A stretch of 64,000 nt of DNA from Epiperipatus broadwayi (Eukaryota; Onychophora; Udeonychophora; Euonychophora; Peripatidae). Numbering within the stretch: the stretch's first letter is position 1; every line of letters starts with the position of its first letter. The translations under genes were made by a program, and so were the position numbers. Location of the stretch: the NCBI GenBank assembly GCA_028023455.1, contig JAQFVV010000153.1:1556212-1620211 (forward strand), given 5' to 3'. The notes below the pieces were generated by a model. That model was not told the DNA's origin and searched no databases. It saw only the letters and a list, made by a program, of their open reading frames with translations. Below, one piece after another: positions 24,945-39,500 of the stretch.

Positions 24945-27420
24945 TAATAATAAAAATTCGTATTAACTAAGAATTTAGTTATTTGTTATTGGGAAGCCAT
25001 AGAATAATAATTAACTTTTGAACTTTGTAGACATATATATTTTTATATAAATATACGTATTAATATGCATGTGTTAATAGAAGAGTCTATAGTCTATCCA
25101 TTGCTATGCTCATGGATTGTAGAAAGTTTTTATACTACAACAATCTTAGGATATATATATATAGATAATCTGCTCTCAAGAAACTTAGCTAACTATTCAA
25201 AATTCACCAGTAAATTGGTATTTAGTTACTATTAGCTAGAAAATAAAACAAGAATGGAAAGCTAAACCTCTCCACTCAGAGTTTTCCTTTGGATAATTGT
25301 TGAAAAGTTTTGCTCTGTGATAGTTATTTAATGGTTATTTTACTTTTTATATATAGTTATATCTGTTAAGATCTCTGAGTAAAAACAAATAGAGGTAAAT
25401 GGCAATAAGTTACTACAATCAACAGTAACACAATCATTTTCAATAATAAATGGCCATTAATCCACATAAATATAATGCAATTTATTCTACCATTTCAATA
25501 TTTAAAACATAAAACTTAAGTGAATTGATTACTGCAATACAATTGTTATTTTTATTGTTCTATTATTCTTTATTGTTTATAAACTATAAGAGATTGTGTC
25601 GGTAGATAAATATAATTAGTGACAATTACAATCTATGTAACGCCTCTATATTACATAACTCTAATTCCTTTTAAATGAACATCTTAAAAATATCTTTTAT
25701 AATCGCCGTCAATAAAAAAGTTGTCTTTAACAACTATTACTATAAATACTGTATTTGCAATCTAAAAAACAAACGCTATACTATTTTGGTAATTTCTTAT
25801 TTTTCACACCATTTTAAATATAGAAGTAAGTGCATGAGTTTGTAAATGTGTATTATTAACTGACTACATGTATATAGTGCATCTTAATTAATAAGTTGAG
25901 TGAATCATTAAAGTTTACTTGAGATGCTAGGAATAATTTGATTTATAAGAATGGAAAACTATTTGGACCCAGTATCTTATTAGCCATGAATTTTATTTGC
26001 CTTCAGCAAAGAATTTAATGTACATTCATAAATATCTACTAAGTTTCTAAATATTACTGGGTGTTTTTAATTAATTTATCAAGCAAAATTATGAAAATGT
26101 AGATATTATTTTATTTACAAGTTTGTATTTTATACGCTATATCATCCGCTTAAATAAAATAATCATAACTTAGTAAAAATTTTAGATTGCTGATTTTTTG
26201 AGTAATGGGAAATTAATTAAAAATCAGTTACTTAAAAAGATGTTACTAATATGTAATACTATATAAAAACATTACGTAAATATTAAAATAAAAAACGAAA
26301 CATGACAAAAAATAATAATAATCGGGTTTTTTTTAAAATATATATATATATAATAATCCTATCTTAAGTAGACCATTTATTTATTTATTTATTTTAGAAT
26401 TTTTTTTTTTTTTTCACTGAAATATCACAATATCGTAAATTCCGTTAAGTATATTTATTACATTTTTTAAAATAGAATTTATTACTCTTCATAGTAATAT
26501 TAAAATGATTTTTATTGTTACTTTTTTTATTGCTTTGAATAAATTTTTATAGATTTTTATGTTATACAAATTAAATTCTACCCCCCATCCTTAAAGCTTA
26601 TTTGAAAATCTATATATTAATGAATAAGTGTCCTTTTAAAATAAAAGTATAAAAGTTCGTATTATATTGTAAACAATTAGGAACAACAGCAGAAACTTCT
26701 TGGATTACAAGAAAAATAGAAAATTAAATGTTTAAGTCAATCTCACATCTTACTTATAAAAAAGAAGGGGGGGGGGGGTACTTTATACCAAAAGTTTATA
26801 GAAAACATTCATAAAAAGAAACTCGGAAAAAATACTTAAAAAATATTCTATGTATAATAAAACATTTATTTATGCATACTTGTGCGTGTATGAATGCGTG
26901 TGTACATTACTATACTTTATATATAGTAAAAAATAAAAAAGTTATATATATATTTTTCGAATTAGTATCATATACTGTCATTTAAATTAACTGTTTATTT
27001 TATTAAAGTATTTGTGCTTTAAAAAAAGCGTTTATGAAAATATAAAACCGTCTGCTTTGTTTTTATTACGGGTTAATCGTTTTGTATTTCGTGCATTTCC
27101 TTCCCCATGCTTTTCACTTTAAGAAATTATTTTTAATGTAAGTTTTTTTTTTGTTTTGTTTAATATCATTCTGTTTCTTTTGCTGTCTTCTTTTTTTTTA
27201 GGCATTTAGTAATAGTAAATATTATGATTAATGACTCGTGATCCAAATAGTTACAGTAATATCCATGCGATAAATGAAAAAGTCCACCAGCCTTCAATTA
27301 TTGTCGTCATAAGGGTCGAAATAAAAAATGACCTTTTAACTAATAGCCCACATTGTTTATCAATGTTTGTTTTCTTTCTTCCAAGTAACCATGTAGCGAT
27401 TGTGAGTAAGCTAGCGTCGG
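24945..27420. other. Gene-free region upstream of the KLF gene
   Basis: About 2.5 kb of AT-rich DNA with a G homopolymer at about 26767-26778. The 65-codon ORF at 27231-27428 ends at the start of the presumed promoter; it has no known domain and is not called as a gene. Confidence 0.5.
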
Positions 27421-27430
27421 TGACTTAGCA
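27421..27430 (+). promoter_or_regulatory. CNC-bZIP/Maf (antioxidant-response-like) consensus
   Basis: TGACTTAGCA fits TGACNNNGC; its reverse complement TGCTAAGTCA is one base from the NF-E2 site. It lies 325 bp upstream of the KLF ATG. Occupancy is not known. Confidence 0.3.
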
Positions 27431-27477
27431 GAATGATCGACTGCCCACTGCTGTTGTAGCCTCGTTTATATACGATG

Positions 27478-27487
27478 CTAAAAATAA
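27478..27487 (+). promoter_or_regulatory. MEF2 consensus site upstream of KLF
   Basis: CTAAAAATAA is an exact match to YTAWWWWTAR. MEF2 activation of the KLF2 and KLF4 promoters is established in vertebrates. Such a match is common by chance in AT-rich DNA, so its weight comes from its position, 15 bp from a CArG box. Confidence 0.4.
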
Positions 27488-27501
27488 CAACCGCAATCCT
27501 T

Positions 27502-27511
27502 CCATATATGG
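27502..27511 (+). promoter_or_regulatory. Perfect CArG box (SRF site)
   Basis: CCATATATGG is an exact CC(A/T)6GG CArG box, within the longer palindrome TTCCATATATGGAA. The G/C requirement makes it much rarer by chance here than the MEF2 match. It lies about 244 bp upstream of the KLF ATG. Confidence 0.5.
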
Positions 27512-27527
27512 AAACTAGCATATTTTG

Positions 27528-27532
27528 ATTGG
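27528..27532 (-). promoter_or_regulatory. CCAAT box (NF-Y type), reverse orientation
   Basis: ATTGG within TTGATTGGCTGG gives CCAAT on the minus strand. CCAAT boxes commonly lie within about 100 bp upstream of the transcription start, which would fit a start near 27600-27650. Confidence 0.4.
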
Positions 27533-27588
27533 CTGGCGTGTTTTATCAAGTTTGCTCGCCGCAACAATAGGCCAAATGTGAAATTGCT

Positions 27589-27596
27589 ATGCAAAT
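27589..27596 (+). promoter_or_regulatory. Octamer motif (POU factor site)
   Basis: ATGCAAAT is a perfect octamer. It is part of an imperfect palindrome, TTGC-TAT-GCAA. It lies about 160 bp upstream of the ATG. Confidence 0.35.
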
Positions 27597-27754
27597 ATTA
27601 TCGAATGAAAATTCAAGAAATCTTATTCGTAGTCTCATTCAGTGTTAGAATGCTATAGAGATATTACAGAGAGGTTTCCTCGGATTTATTTCTCCATGAT
27701 TATCGTGCTTTTCATTCGACCGTAATCTCAGTGGTTGTCTAAGTTATATTAAAC

Positions 27755-27877
27755 ATGTCTAATTCTTCAGGGGACTTGGTATCTTTAAAAGATAACTCTA
27801 TCAACCACTATTATAATACTAGTAATAATTTTCAAACGCTTTCAAAATTAACCGTAGAACATTCGGATTATCATGAT
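27755..27877 (+). CDS. KLF4-like: KLF1/2/4-type transcription factor, coding exon 1
   Basis: This exon encodes residues 1-41 of a 400-residue protein. The ATG at 27755 has A at -3, and an in-frame TAA lies just upstream at 27740-27742, so this is the first possible start in the frame. The exon ends with GAT followed by a strong donor (GTAAGT at 27878). The reading frame continues in phase 0 into exon 2 at 28758, whose first codon is GTG (Val), not a start. The 41 residues are Ser/Asn-rich, with no signal peptide or recognisable domain, as is usual for the divergent N terminus of KLF proteins. The join is inferred from matching splice sites and phase. An additional non-coding 5' exon cannot be excluded. 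Confidence 0.85.
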
Positions 27878-29837
<1,960 letters not shown>

Positions 29838-29882
29838 AAGAAAAAATATTTATATATTGTTTTATAATACTCATATTTAATT

Positions 29883-29888
29883 AATAAA
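29883..29888 (+). terminator. Polyadenylation signal, proximal, KLF gene
   Basis: AATAAA lies 46 bp after the TGA stop at 29835-29837 and would give a 3' UTR of under 100 nt. Vertebrate KLF2/4 mRNAs have longer 3' UTRs, and another AATAAA-containing stretch lies near 30700, so this may be only the first of several sites. Confidence 0.45.
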
Positions 29889-32800
29889 GTTGTAATAAGA
29901 ACACCAAGTCAAAAGTATGAGTTTATTGACTCTTCTTTAACAAGTGTTTGCATTGACTAGCGCTGTTTCACGCTGTCTTCTTTCTCTAACATACAAGCTA
30001 TTAGTACCATTAACGGAATAGAAATCTATGAAGAATTCCGTCCGAAACTATAAGCTGTAAGTGCATAATTAAAAATGATAACTGAATTTTAATAGTAAAT
30101 CTTTTAACTTACTTATTGTGAAATTGTAATATAGTTGAAATTATACAGTGTACATTAAGACCGTATAACAGAAGCGCAATATAGGGAATAGTACAAATAT
30201 TTGCTTTAAAAAAAAATCAATTAATTCTTTAATATTTATGTAAATAGTACATATTTCTTGATAAATTTAGCCTCAGCTGGACAGTAGAACGGTGTTCTGA
30301 CCTGTGTAATTATATAGCTTGTTGCTTTTTTTTATTAAAACAAATCATTGCACGTTTAGGCCAGGTTTGTATTTCACAACTTTTTGCAGAAGCATTTTTT
30401 AAATATTCCTCTTTAGCAAGTCTTGTAAATATAATTTTCTATTTAAAATGTAATTAAAATGCATACTTTATATATTATAGTTTTTAAAATTATCCCTTCT
30501 CTCCTATTATAAGCGGAATCCAAAATATGCTCTCGAATTATAAAATATTGTACTTTTTTTTTTAATAATAGTTTTAATTGTACATATTTCTTTAATGCTA
30601 GTAATAGTATTAAATTTCTTTATTTGGTGCTATAAAGCAAAATCATATAAATAATTATTTTTATAAAATTTCAATTCGGAGTTCTACATACTACAACAAA
30701 ATTAATAAATAGAACTAAGTGAAAGTTGTCTACCGTGGATTTATCTATATTTGAATACATTAAAAAATTACTTTAATGAAAAAAAATGTTATTTGTTTAT
30801 TTTACAAAGTATTTGTGTGCATGTGTTGGGTTACTTTAAATGCTGTAAAGAAAACGAAGTAAAATTTATATATATATTTATTGTCATGTATATATAAAAA
30901 ATTATTTCGTATGTGAAGTAATGTTTTCGTATATTTGAGAACGCGCGTGTGAAGCACAATGATTAAGGTGTGCGATACATAACCAATCTAGCTATCCATC
31001 CAATTACTGTCAGTAAATGAGTATTTAATTACTTTTAATTAAAAGGTAAAATAAATATAAAAAACCTTAAACCTTATATATAGTTGTTTGTAAACTATTG
31101 AATAATAGCATTTTCATTGCGTTTCTTTGAAGGACTGCTTTGAAAAATGTTTACCTTCAATAAGCTATTTAAAGTATATTTTATCTTACTTTACTGTGAG
31201 AAGAAAAATATTTTACAAAAATATTGGAACAATTTAAATGTTATTGCATATAGACCAAGGATAAACAGTTTAATAATAAATTACTTATTATTATATAAAT
31301 ATAAGCATTTATACTATCTAAATAAATCTATTCTGTCAAAAACATTAAACATGCTGCAATAATAATAATGATGCTGATTATGATAATGATAATAACAAAG
31401 ATCTAAGAGGTAAACCAGAACTTAATACATATATTTTATAAATAATCTTATTGGATAGTTTTAAGATATTTACCGTATATATCAAAAGTAAGTGAATATA
31501 TTTTAAAGATATCTATAATTGTAATTATTTATCAGCATTTAAAATTAGCAATTAGTTACAGTATAACTATAAAAATTGCTGGATTATTTTAATAAATTGT
31601 ATGTAAATTACTTTTTCTACCCGTTGGCTGTTTAATACAATAATAAGACAATTAAACAATAAGATACAATTATCAACTGATAACTCTTAATCATTTTACA
31701 ATTTGCTTTCCATCTTTTTAAACAATTTATTCTAGTGTCTAGGAAATTAGAATTATATCAAAATTTTTAATGAATTATTTACATTCTTAGCCTCCCCTCC
31801 TTTCACATTTTTTTCCTTTTTTTTTTTAACGTACTAACCAATAGCAAGATATGAAATGCAGTTTCCAACTTAATCTTAGAGTATTTTTTTTATTCACTGA
31901 AAATTCCAGGAAGCATTAACTCAATATAAAAATAACATAACATGTATACTCTGTGGTTTCATCCAGAATTGATAGGGGAAGAATGTTTTCGTTCAACAAA
32001 ACAATATTAAAACACAGAGCATACAATTCAGAATTGTTTTTTACTTCAAATAGATTAAATATTTGGCTCTTTTTTATGTTTAATTTATTAAAATTTAAAT
32101 TGGCTTTAAAACCAATATGAACTTTAAACTTAAATTTAAAATATATATATTATTTACAGACGCACTAAAATAACTGAAAAAATATTTTAGATGTGTCAGT
32201 TAATATATACATTTAAGTTATTCAATTGGAAATCAGACATCAGAATGATGAGAATGGCTAAAAATTAAGACGAACAGAAAATACTTGAAGGCTCTGAATT
32301 GAGTATCATGTGGAGAACAACATAAAGGCAAATGTAGAATAATTTTGAACAAAACTGAAGGTAAAAAAAACCCAGAAATTTACGAAGGTATAAGGTGAAA
32401 TTAAACAGGTGGCAGAGAATTGTGTAGACAAGAAATATATTACAAGCCCTTATGCTCCACATAATGAATTAATAATAATAATAATAATAATAATGACGAT
32501 GATGATAATGATAATAATAATAATAATATAAAAGTTAAACATGGTTTGATTACTAAATGTTACTATATATATAATTCCTTGTAGTTTTTACTAAAAAAAG
32601 AAAAAAACTAACTTATTCGTTTTGATTTTTTTTTATTTTGCTGTTATTGAATGGAAAAAATATATAATTGTATTAATTACAAAATCATTTTAAAACTACA
32701 TTCTGTTGTTTAAATCAAAGTGTATTAAAATATAAGGTTAAGTGGTCAATCACAAACTATGTACTCTATGATTGTCTTTTTAGATTCAAAAATCTGCTAT

Positions 32801-33548
32801 TTAGAAAATCACTTAATACACATAAGGATAACTGTAATGTTGTATGACTTTAATGAAATTTTTAAAAAATTTAAGTTTAACTGTAAAATGCTATGTAAGA
32901 CGGCAAACATGCCCTAAGCTAGCTATAGCTATTATTTATTATATTTTAGTATTTAAAATATAATAGGGTTCTCCCCAGTGTTTTTTATTTATATATGGAT
33001 ATGTATGTGCTTGTATTTACAGCTGTAAAGCAATTTTTAATTATCTAGCTAATATATATTAACCATTAATTAAACAATAGTACTTAATAGATAGATTGCA
33101 ATTGCTCATTTCCTTAACATGTGTATATAAAAGGTCAGGCCTGCTTACAAATAATTAGGCCATGAATTGTTTTGGTCAAATAACATAATTATCATCTTTC
33201 ATGCTTGTTATTGATCTTTAGTTTATTAAATGTTAAGTCTGCTGCAACAGTTTGCGATATTTTTATTGTAATTATTCAAACTTATCAATTTTTAAAACAT
33301 TATTATTTTAGAAATAATGAAATAGGTGAATTAAATAAATAAAATTACATTGCATATAAAATGAAAAGAGTATGCAGATTTATCCCCTCAAACGCCAATC
33401 TAAATAAAATTAATAATGAAACTGCCTTTTTAAAGTAACTCATATAGCTTTAATTAAATATTGAGATGCTAGAATAAAATGTAAATAAAAAGTTATCAAG
33501 AAATGCAAAACCACTTTGTTAATGAGCAAGTATTGTTTCTTTATCTAT
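29889..33548. other. Region downstream of KLF, possible extended 3' UTR then gene-free
   Basis: The first few hundred bases may be 3' UTR; a Pumilio-type TGTAAATA occurs at 30239-30246. The rest is AT-rich without coding signal. It holds a short AAT/GAT array at about 32469-32529. The ORFs at 31147-31362 and 32265-32462 have no known domain. Confidence 0.45.
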
Positions 33549-33640
33549 CCACCAGCAGAGATATATGAGAGATATTGACCTGGACCAACTGATGAGTGCT
33601 GATTCAGCACGAAATGCATCTTGGGGGTCATTTGCTTTTT
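33549..33640 (+). repeat. Foldback family fragment
   Basis: CTGGACCAACTGATGAGTGC followed by TGATTCAGCACGAAATGCAT is the inner part of the right arm of the foldback family; the outer part is missing. Confidence 0.55.
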
Positions 33641-34103
33641 ATTGTATCTTTATTTATATGAATTTAAAAAGAATGGGGAAGTATGGAGGTGTTTATTATT
33701 TCTATAAAGAATTTAATAGATGTATTTGTGTTATGGGTATATAATAATCAATGAGAATTCTTATAAAACTGATATAAATGAAGAAAAAAATTCTAAGTAA
33801 TGATTTGTGTCACTGATGTCTTATATTAATTATTAATTAGTCAATTAAAGTAATACTTTTTTGTATAGTCGATAATTATGTCTTTGTATATATATGTACA
33901 GAGTGTGGTTGCATATAGAGTAATAATATATGTTTGTGTGAATGTGCATGTGTTACTTAGTTAAATTTTCTAGTTCAAAATTCGAATAAAGAGGCATTAA
34001 ATATTATACAAGTTGATAACACTAGATCATCGCCTATCGTGGTTTGTCATTGCTTGCCACTCTCAGCAATTTGTTGTAGTACATCAGTTACATTATAAAT
34101 TTA

Positions 34104-34184
34104 TATGCGAGATTCGAACTCAGACTTTCACACGACCACTGAGAGTAGTGGGTCATGTAAAAGTCTGAGTTCGAATCCCACATA
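34104..34184. repeat. Short hairpin repeat with a tRNA B-box-like motif in each arm
   Basis: Arms at 34104-34138 and 34150-34184 are inverted copies (about 35 nt, a few mismatches) separated by about 11 nt. The right arm carries GAGTTCGAATCCCA, within one base of the pol III B-box consensus. AAGTCTGAGTTCGAATCCC is also the outer-end sequence of the foldback family. Confidence 0.65.
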
Positions 34185-35190
34185 TATTACATATATAAAT
34201 GCAGGTTTAAGCCTGTACAATGTATTAATTATAAATTTTACTAAGTTATTTTGTCATTAGGATACTTTTATACATATAGTCATTAAAATGATTTTTTTTA
34301 GCAGCTATAGGAGAGCAAAAGCCTCCTCAACAGCTCTCTAACAGTAAAGAAAATATCATTAATTGCCAGATAATGAGGGTTTTATGTTTTCCATTTTCAT
34401 TTTATTATTTAACTAATAATATCTTGATATTATTGGCCTATAGTGGATAAATAACTAGATTTCCATGGATGTGTTTGTAACTTGAAAAAAATTCCCAAGT
34501 TTTAACCATTCAAATTTAGGACGCTCAGATTAAAGGCATGCAAAACGATGAATAACACTACTACTCTATCACATATATATAAAACAAACATATTTATATA
34601 TATATATGTATTTTTAATATATAACGATTTGTTCAAAAAATATACTATGTATCATCCATAACTATAGAGAATTTTTGTTAGGTTCGTATAAAATGCTTTG
34701 ACTAAAGATATGCATTTGCTCATTGGCATAATTAAAGGAGCAGTGTACTTTGAGTTCCCTAAGTAGTAGGTTTTATTCATACAAGTTTTGAAAAATAACA
34801 ATTTGTAATGCATGTACAGTATATAAAAAATATACTGCAAGTTCTGAGAATATTTTGTCTGTAAAATCATTTTATAGATCATTTTAAACTGATTTGAATC
34901 AATATTTTGTCTGGTCATTAGTCAGTCTCAAAATATTAAGAAAATCTTAATCAAAATATAAACGCTTTTACAATTTTTAAATTGCCCTGTGGGGATTTAG
35001 GGTAATTGTAGAGTGACTAGATTTTAAGATCCATGAACAGCGACTCAAAGCTGTAACTTTTGGTTTTCGAAGTTCATTTGAACAAACCACTCGATTATAT
35101 ATATATATCAATTAAGAATTTGAAAAATATTATCAGTCTCAGGGAACTACGCTGAGTGTTGAACATGTTGGGTACATCAAAGCACTCGAT
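34185..35190. other. Gene-free AT-rich sequence
   Basis: No coding signal. The minus-strand 88-codon ORF at 34652-34918 lacks a recognisable domain. Confidence 0.45.
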
Positions 35191-35530
35191 GCTTATGTAT
35201 TTGTTTTATAAATGTTTAGAAAAGAAATTTATTAAATCTTATTTAGTAAAGATGTTTTTTTACTAATTTTATAATCACAATAAGGATAAATATTTAAAGC
35301 AAATTTTGAAATTATATATTATATATGTATTGCTCTACTTTTGTTTGAAAAAAATATCAATGGCGACAAAGCTTTTAGATGTTAAACGATTTAAGTTTGT
35401 CAAAACAACCTGATGTTAGTATTTGTTTTATGTTTAGAAAAGAAGTTTAATAAATCTTAGTAAAAATGTTTTTATTATAATTGCAATATTGTAGAATTAA
35501 ATATTTAAAGCAAAATATAAAATCACATTA
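35190..35530 (+). repeat. Two-copy diverged direct duplication
   Basis: A segment with GTTTAGAAAAGAAATTTA...AATCTTA and AAATATTTAAAGCAAA occurs at about 35195-35310 and again at about 35415-35520. The copies have drifted by indels. Confidence 0.5.
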
Positions 35531-36346
35531 TTTAAGTGAAACACTATTTTTACTACCTAGAAAATAACAAGCAATTGTAAGCATATACAAACACCAAAAC
35601 TGTATTCATATATTTATACACAGTGAAAATATTTTAACATACAAGAATCAAAATAAAATATAAAGAAAATAGATATTTTCTTGCAACATTATAAAATAAA
35701 ATGAAGTTATAACTGCAATACTTGTTAACATATAAAATTAAAAGACATGATATTTAGTCAGGAATGTTTTGCATTATACTTTAGAAAAGCAACAAGGAAG
35801 AGAATCATTTAAGTTTTATAAGATATAAATAGTAAACTCTTTGGAAACATTATTAAATTTGGGAATATTGATGTCTTTGAAAAGGATAAGAAAATAATAA
35901 TAAATTTATATTTGACATATACAAAGTAGATTTTGTAACAAGTTACAGCAATAGATATTATTTACTTTTTACTTTCCAATAGTTTTATTATTTTATTGTA
36001 CATCAGACACGTTTCAGCTATAGCAAAGAATCATTTTCAGTTTTCAACAATAGATAACAAGAATGTGATTTTTAATTTATAAATCCACTTTAATATAACT
36101 TATAAAATATTAGCAATATATGGTTAAAGTCCTTGCAATCACATGTTTTGTTTTTCATTATGTAGACATTTATTAAATGTTTTGAAAAAACTAGTAATAA
36201 CAAAAATATGTGTAGAGATATTAGAATGACTTAAACATAAATCAATATGAGAAGTCTCATATCTTAGTGGTTAACACTTATGCTTGCCATACCTGTGACC
36301 TAGAGACTAAATAAAACTTGAAAATATTTTTAGATTTCAATTAGGA
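35531..36346. other. Gene-free AT-rich sequence with a tRNA-like fragment
   Basis: Mostly plain AT-rich DNA. At about 36252-36305, CTTAGTGGTTAACACTTATG resembles a tRNA A-box region, but the B box is not recognisable, so this is at most a decayed SINE head. Confidence 0.4.
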
Positions 36347-36516
36347 TAAACAGAGCAAAACTCTCCATACAGTATTGCCACATATGCTAAACAGAGTAAT
36401 CAATGGATGCCAGAAGGCTTGTGCATAAAATCCCTATCTAATGCCTACTCATCCAATATCCCCAGACTAGTTTAGCACAGGTGGCAATACTGTATGGAGA
36501 GTTTAGCTCTGTTTAT
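36347..36516. mobile_element. GCCAC-family MITE, copy 2
   Basis: The arms at 36347-36393 and 36470-36516 share AAACAGAG, CTCTCCATACAGTATTGCCA and TGCTAAAC in inverted orientation. The middle has GCCAGAAGGCTTGTGCATAA and TGCCTACTCATCC, which also occur in the elements at 3.0 kb (inverted) and 54.2 kb. Confidence 0.7.
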
Positions 36517-39500
36517 CAACAATTAATGTGCTAGTATAGGAGATGTGATCATGTGATTTCAATTAGGCTTGGGATTTTTGTCAGGTATGCCACAGCCAAT
36601 CTCTAAACATCCAATAATAATCAGAATATAAGTATCTATCTGTTTCTAATTTCTAGATAGAAACTATAACAAAAATGAAATATCATTTTATGTTTTCATA
36701 ACCAAACAATAGGTAAATCTTAACATCAATGTCTTTTTCTTTCTTGATTCTCTATAACAAGTTGTTGGAAAGACATTTCCTTTGGACAAGGTAGGCTATT
36801 TAAAGGCTGATTCATCTATGAAAATAATGGAAAGAAATATGACATTTTGCTATTCAATTACAACACTGATTTACACTTATCATCATTATGAAATCCTTCC
36901 CAGAAATAAGAATGTGACGATTTTCCTTCTTTTTTTTTTCACATTGCCAAAGAATAAACATTTAAGATTTGGTAACCATTCTCATTTCTTTTATTTATGA
37001 GTGTTAACCAATTTCATTTTTTGGATAATTTCACTTCATTAGTAAAAATACTAAAATTGTTGATTATTTTTTGTGTAAGATGTGGAGATTGTATGGTCTA
37101 TCCAAATTGGAATACCCTGTTGCAGTGAATCTACTGTCTTCAGGATAATACAAGCATCAAATCATTTGTAGTCCATAACAGAAATATTTTACTACAAGTC
37201 AATTATTTTACTTTGAAACAAATATTTATTCTAGAGTGAAATGAAAATAACCATCATACACTTACATTTAAAAAAAACTTGTTTTAAAATTAAAAGAAAA
37301 ATATTAGCTTCTTAAGTGTAATATTAAAATATATATAATTTTCATTTTAGAAAAATACTATCTATTATTCCTTTATTTAAAATTTTAAGACTTATAATAC
37401 AGTGAAAACTTTTACTGGCATTATTATTATTAATCAAAAGTATACATTCTACAATTGATTTATCAATTTAGAATGAACTAGAAAATTCAACAAGATGAAG
37501 TGATTTATTGTTCTCATTTTTTTTCTATTTCATTCTTATAGTCACTGACATTTAAGTATTGAAACAGATGCTTAATTTTTTCTTAATATAATGATATACT
37601 CTGCTGATTATTTAAAGATTGTGTAAAGAACTTTTTTTGTATTATCTTTAGGGAATGATATTTTAAATTTCACTTTATATATATATACATTACATCACAT
37701 CTCTTTGAGTGAGTTTTATTTATTGTTTAGTTAATAATAATATTTTTTTAAAATTTGTCTAGTACATTTTTTTGTAACTAAATTAAAAGAAGTTAGAATT
37801 TTGATATGCTAAAGAATATTACAAATATATTTACATACATATTAAAAAAGATTAAACCTATTGTAAATTAACTTTTTAAAAAATAATACGCATATATTTT
37901 GAAGAAACTCTATATAGTTACCAAATCTGAATACAATTAGGTGGAAACGGTTAAATATTTAAAAAAAAAAAAAATCATCCATTAACTTTTAAGACGATTA
38001 AGATCTAATTAAATATCATCTTCAAATAAATATAAATGTATATAGGAATATTATTTGTCTGAATATGAAACATACTTCTGTTTGATTTTGATCGATTTAA
38101 ATTTAATAACTTAAAAGTAAAATAACAGTTTATAATTTATTTATTTTATTAATCATTATAACAGTTTAATAAAACTTTTTTTTTATTTTCTATTAAAATT
38201 AAAGGTTATTTTTAAGGTAAGAATTCTTCCCTCCTCCCCCCCCCCTCTTTAATTTTAAACCATATTACTGCATTGTATTAGTTTGGTGATAAAAAAAAAT
38301 ATTTTAATAATTCTAAGAGTATTAAATTCAAAAAAATTACTAACATGTATTATTAAGTTTGCGCCTCAACTAAATTATTTACCTGAAGGTGGATTGAGAT
38401 AATATTGTAATAGGATCATGTGATCATCATGAGTGGTTGCTCACCTTCTTTCTCGCTATTTCCTTCATAGTTTATTTTTGTATTTAAATTTAGAAGCACA
38501 TTATAAAATAATAAAGTTTCTTACATATTCTGATATAACATTTTCTTTTCAATACATTCAATTTCTGTTTTTCTTAAAAATAACTACTGATCCCAATTCA
38601 AAAAGCCTTTTTTAAAAGTCTAAATTCTTTAAACTGGTTTTTAATCTTGAAGATAAAATTCTTTTTTGGATAATTTAAATAACTTTATTCCACTTCAAAG
38701 TAATAAAATAATTATCAAGACAGAAAAAAATATGTAGAAATTATGGTTTCTTATTTTTACATTTTGAGAATACTTTCTTTCAGCTATGGAATTTTAAAAA
38801 CTAAGTTGTGTATAAAATAAATCCCATAGTATAATAGTTAGCTACAACCCTTCCATAATCGTAATTTTTTCTTTAAATCCACATGAAGTTCAGAATTATT
38901 TTCTGGTAACTGGTCGATAGTCACCAAAGTTATATAGTTAATGTCATGGGATAAATTGGCATCAATCTATTTTTAACTACAGGATAAGATTTTCAAGATA
39001 ATTGGATTGGTAAGATAAATGACATTTTAAAAAAAACCATGATTATAATATAATGTAGTCTTTATCATAGTAAAAAAAAAAAAACTGTTATGCAGTTGAT
39101 TACTGAATCCCTAGTTTGCCATTAAATATATATAAAGTAAATAAATAAACTCTCTTTAAAAATATTAAGTAATATAATGATTTCAAAGAAAGAATCATAA
39201 CTGGCTATGAATATGAGAAGTGCATCTTCTTGAAAGCGCTCAGCCATTTAATTTAGTTGTCTATTTGTTGTTACAGCTTTACGTTGGAAGTGTGATAGCA
39301 CGATTTAATATTATCTCTTTAAAAATGTAATATTAAACACACGTGTATATATAATAAAAATTCATATAATATTATATATATGTGTGTGTAGCGTTTTTGG
39401 TACTGTGTACCAGACTCATGGCATATAAACTAACTCTTAAAACTTTTAAAATTATGCAACCTATATGAATTTTGAAATGAACTTATTTAAGTTTCAATTT

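Larger units (their letters stand above)
27421..27754 (+). promoter_or_regulatory. Presumed promoter and 5' UTR of the KLF gene
   Basis: This block is less AT-rich and more complex than the surrounding desert and lies immediately 5' of the KLF start codon. It contains a TATA-like TATATAC at 27467-27473 and several factor consensus matches listed separately. The transcription start cannot be fixed; an initiator-like TTCAGTG sits near 27638-27644. The function is inferred from position. Confidence 0.55.

Noticed and set aside
27231-27428. 65-codon ORF just upstream of the KLF promoter
   Set aside because: No known domain, no splice context, and its end overlaps the presumed promoter; chance ORF is more likely.
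32225-32465. Possible element with TGTGGAG ... CTCCACA ends
   Set aside because: The inverted match is short and imperfect, with no second copy seen in the window.
34150-34184. A genuine tRNA gene suggested by GAGTTCGAATCCCA
   Set aside because: Only a T-arm-like piece is present; there is no D arm, anticodon arm or acceptor stem.
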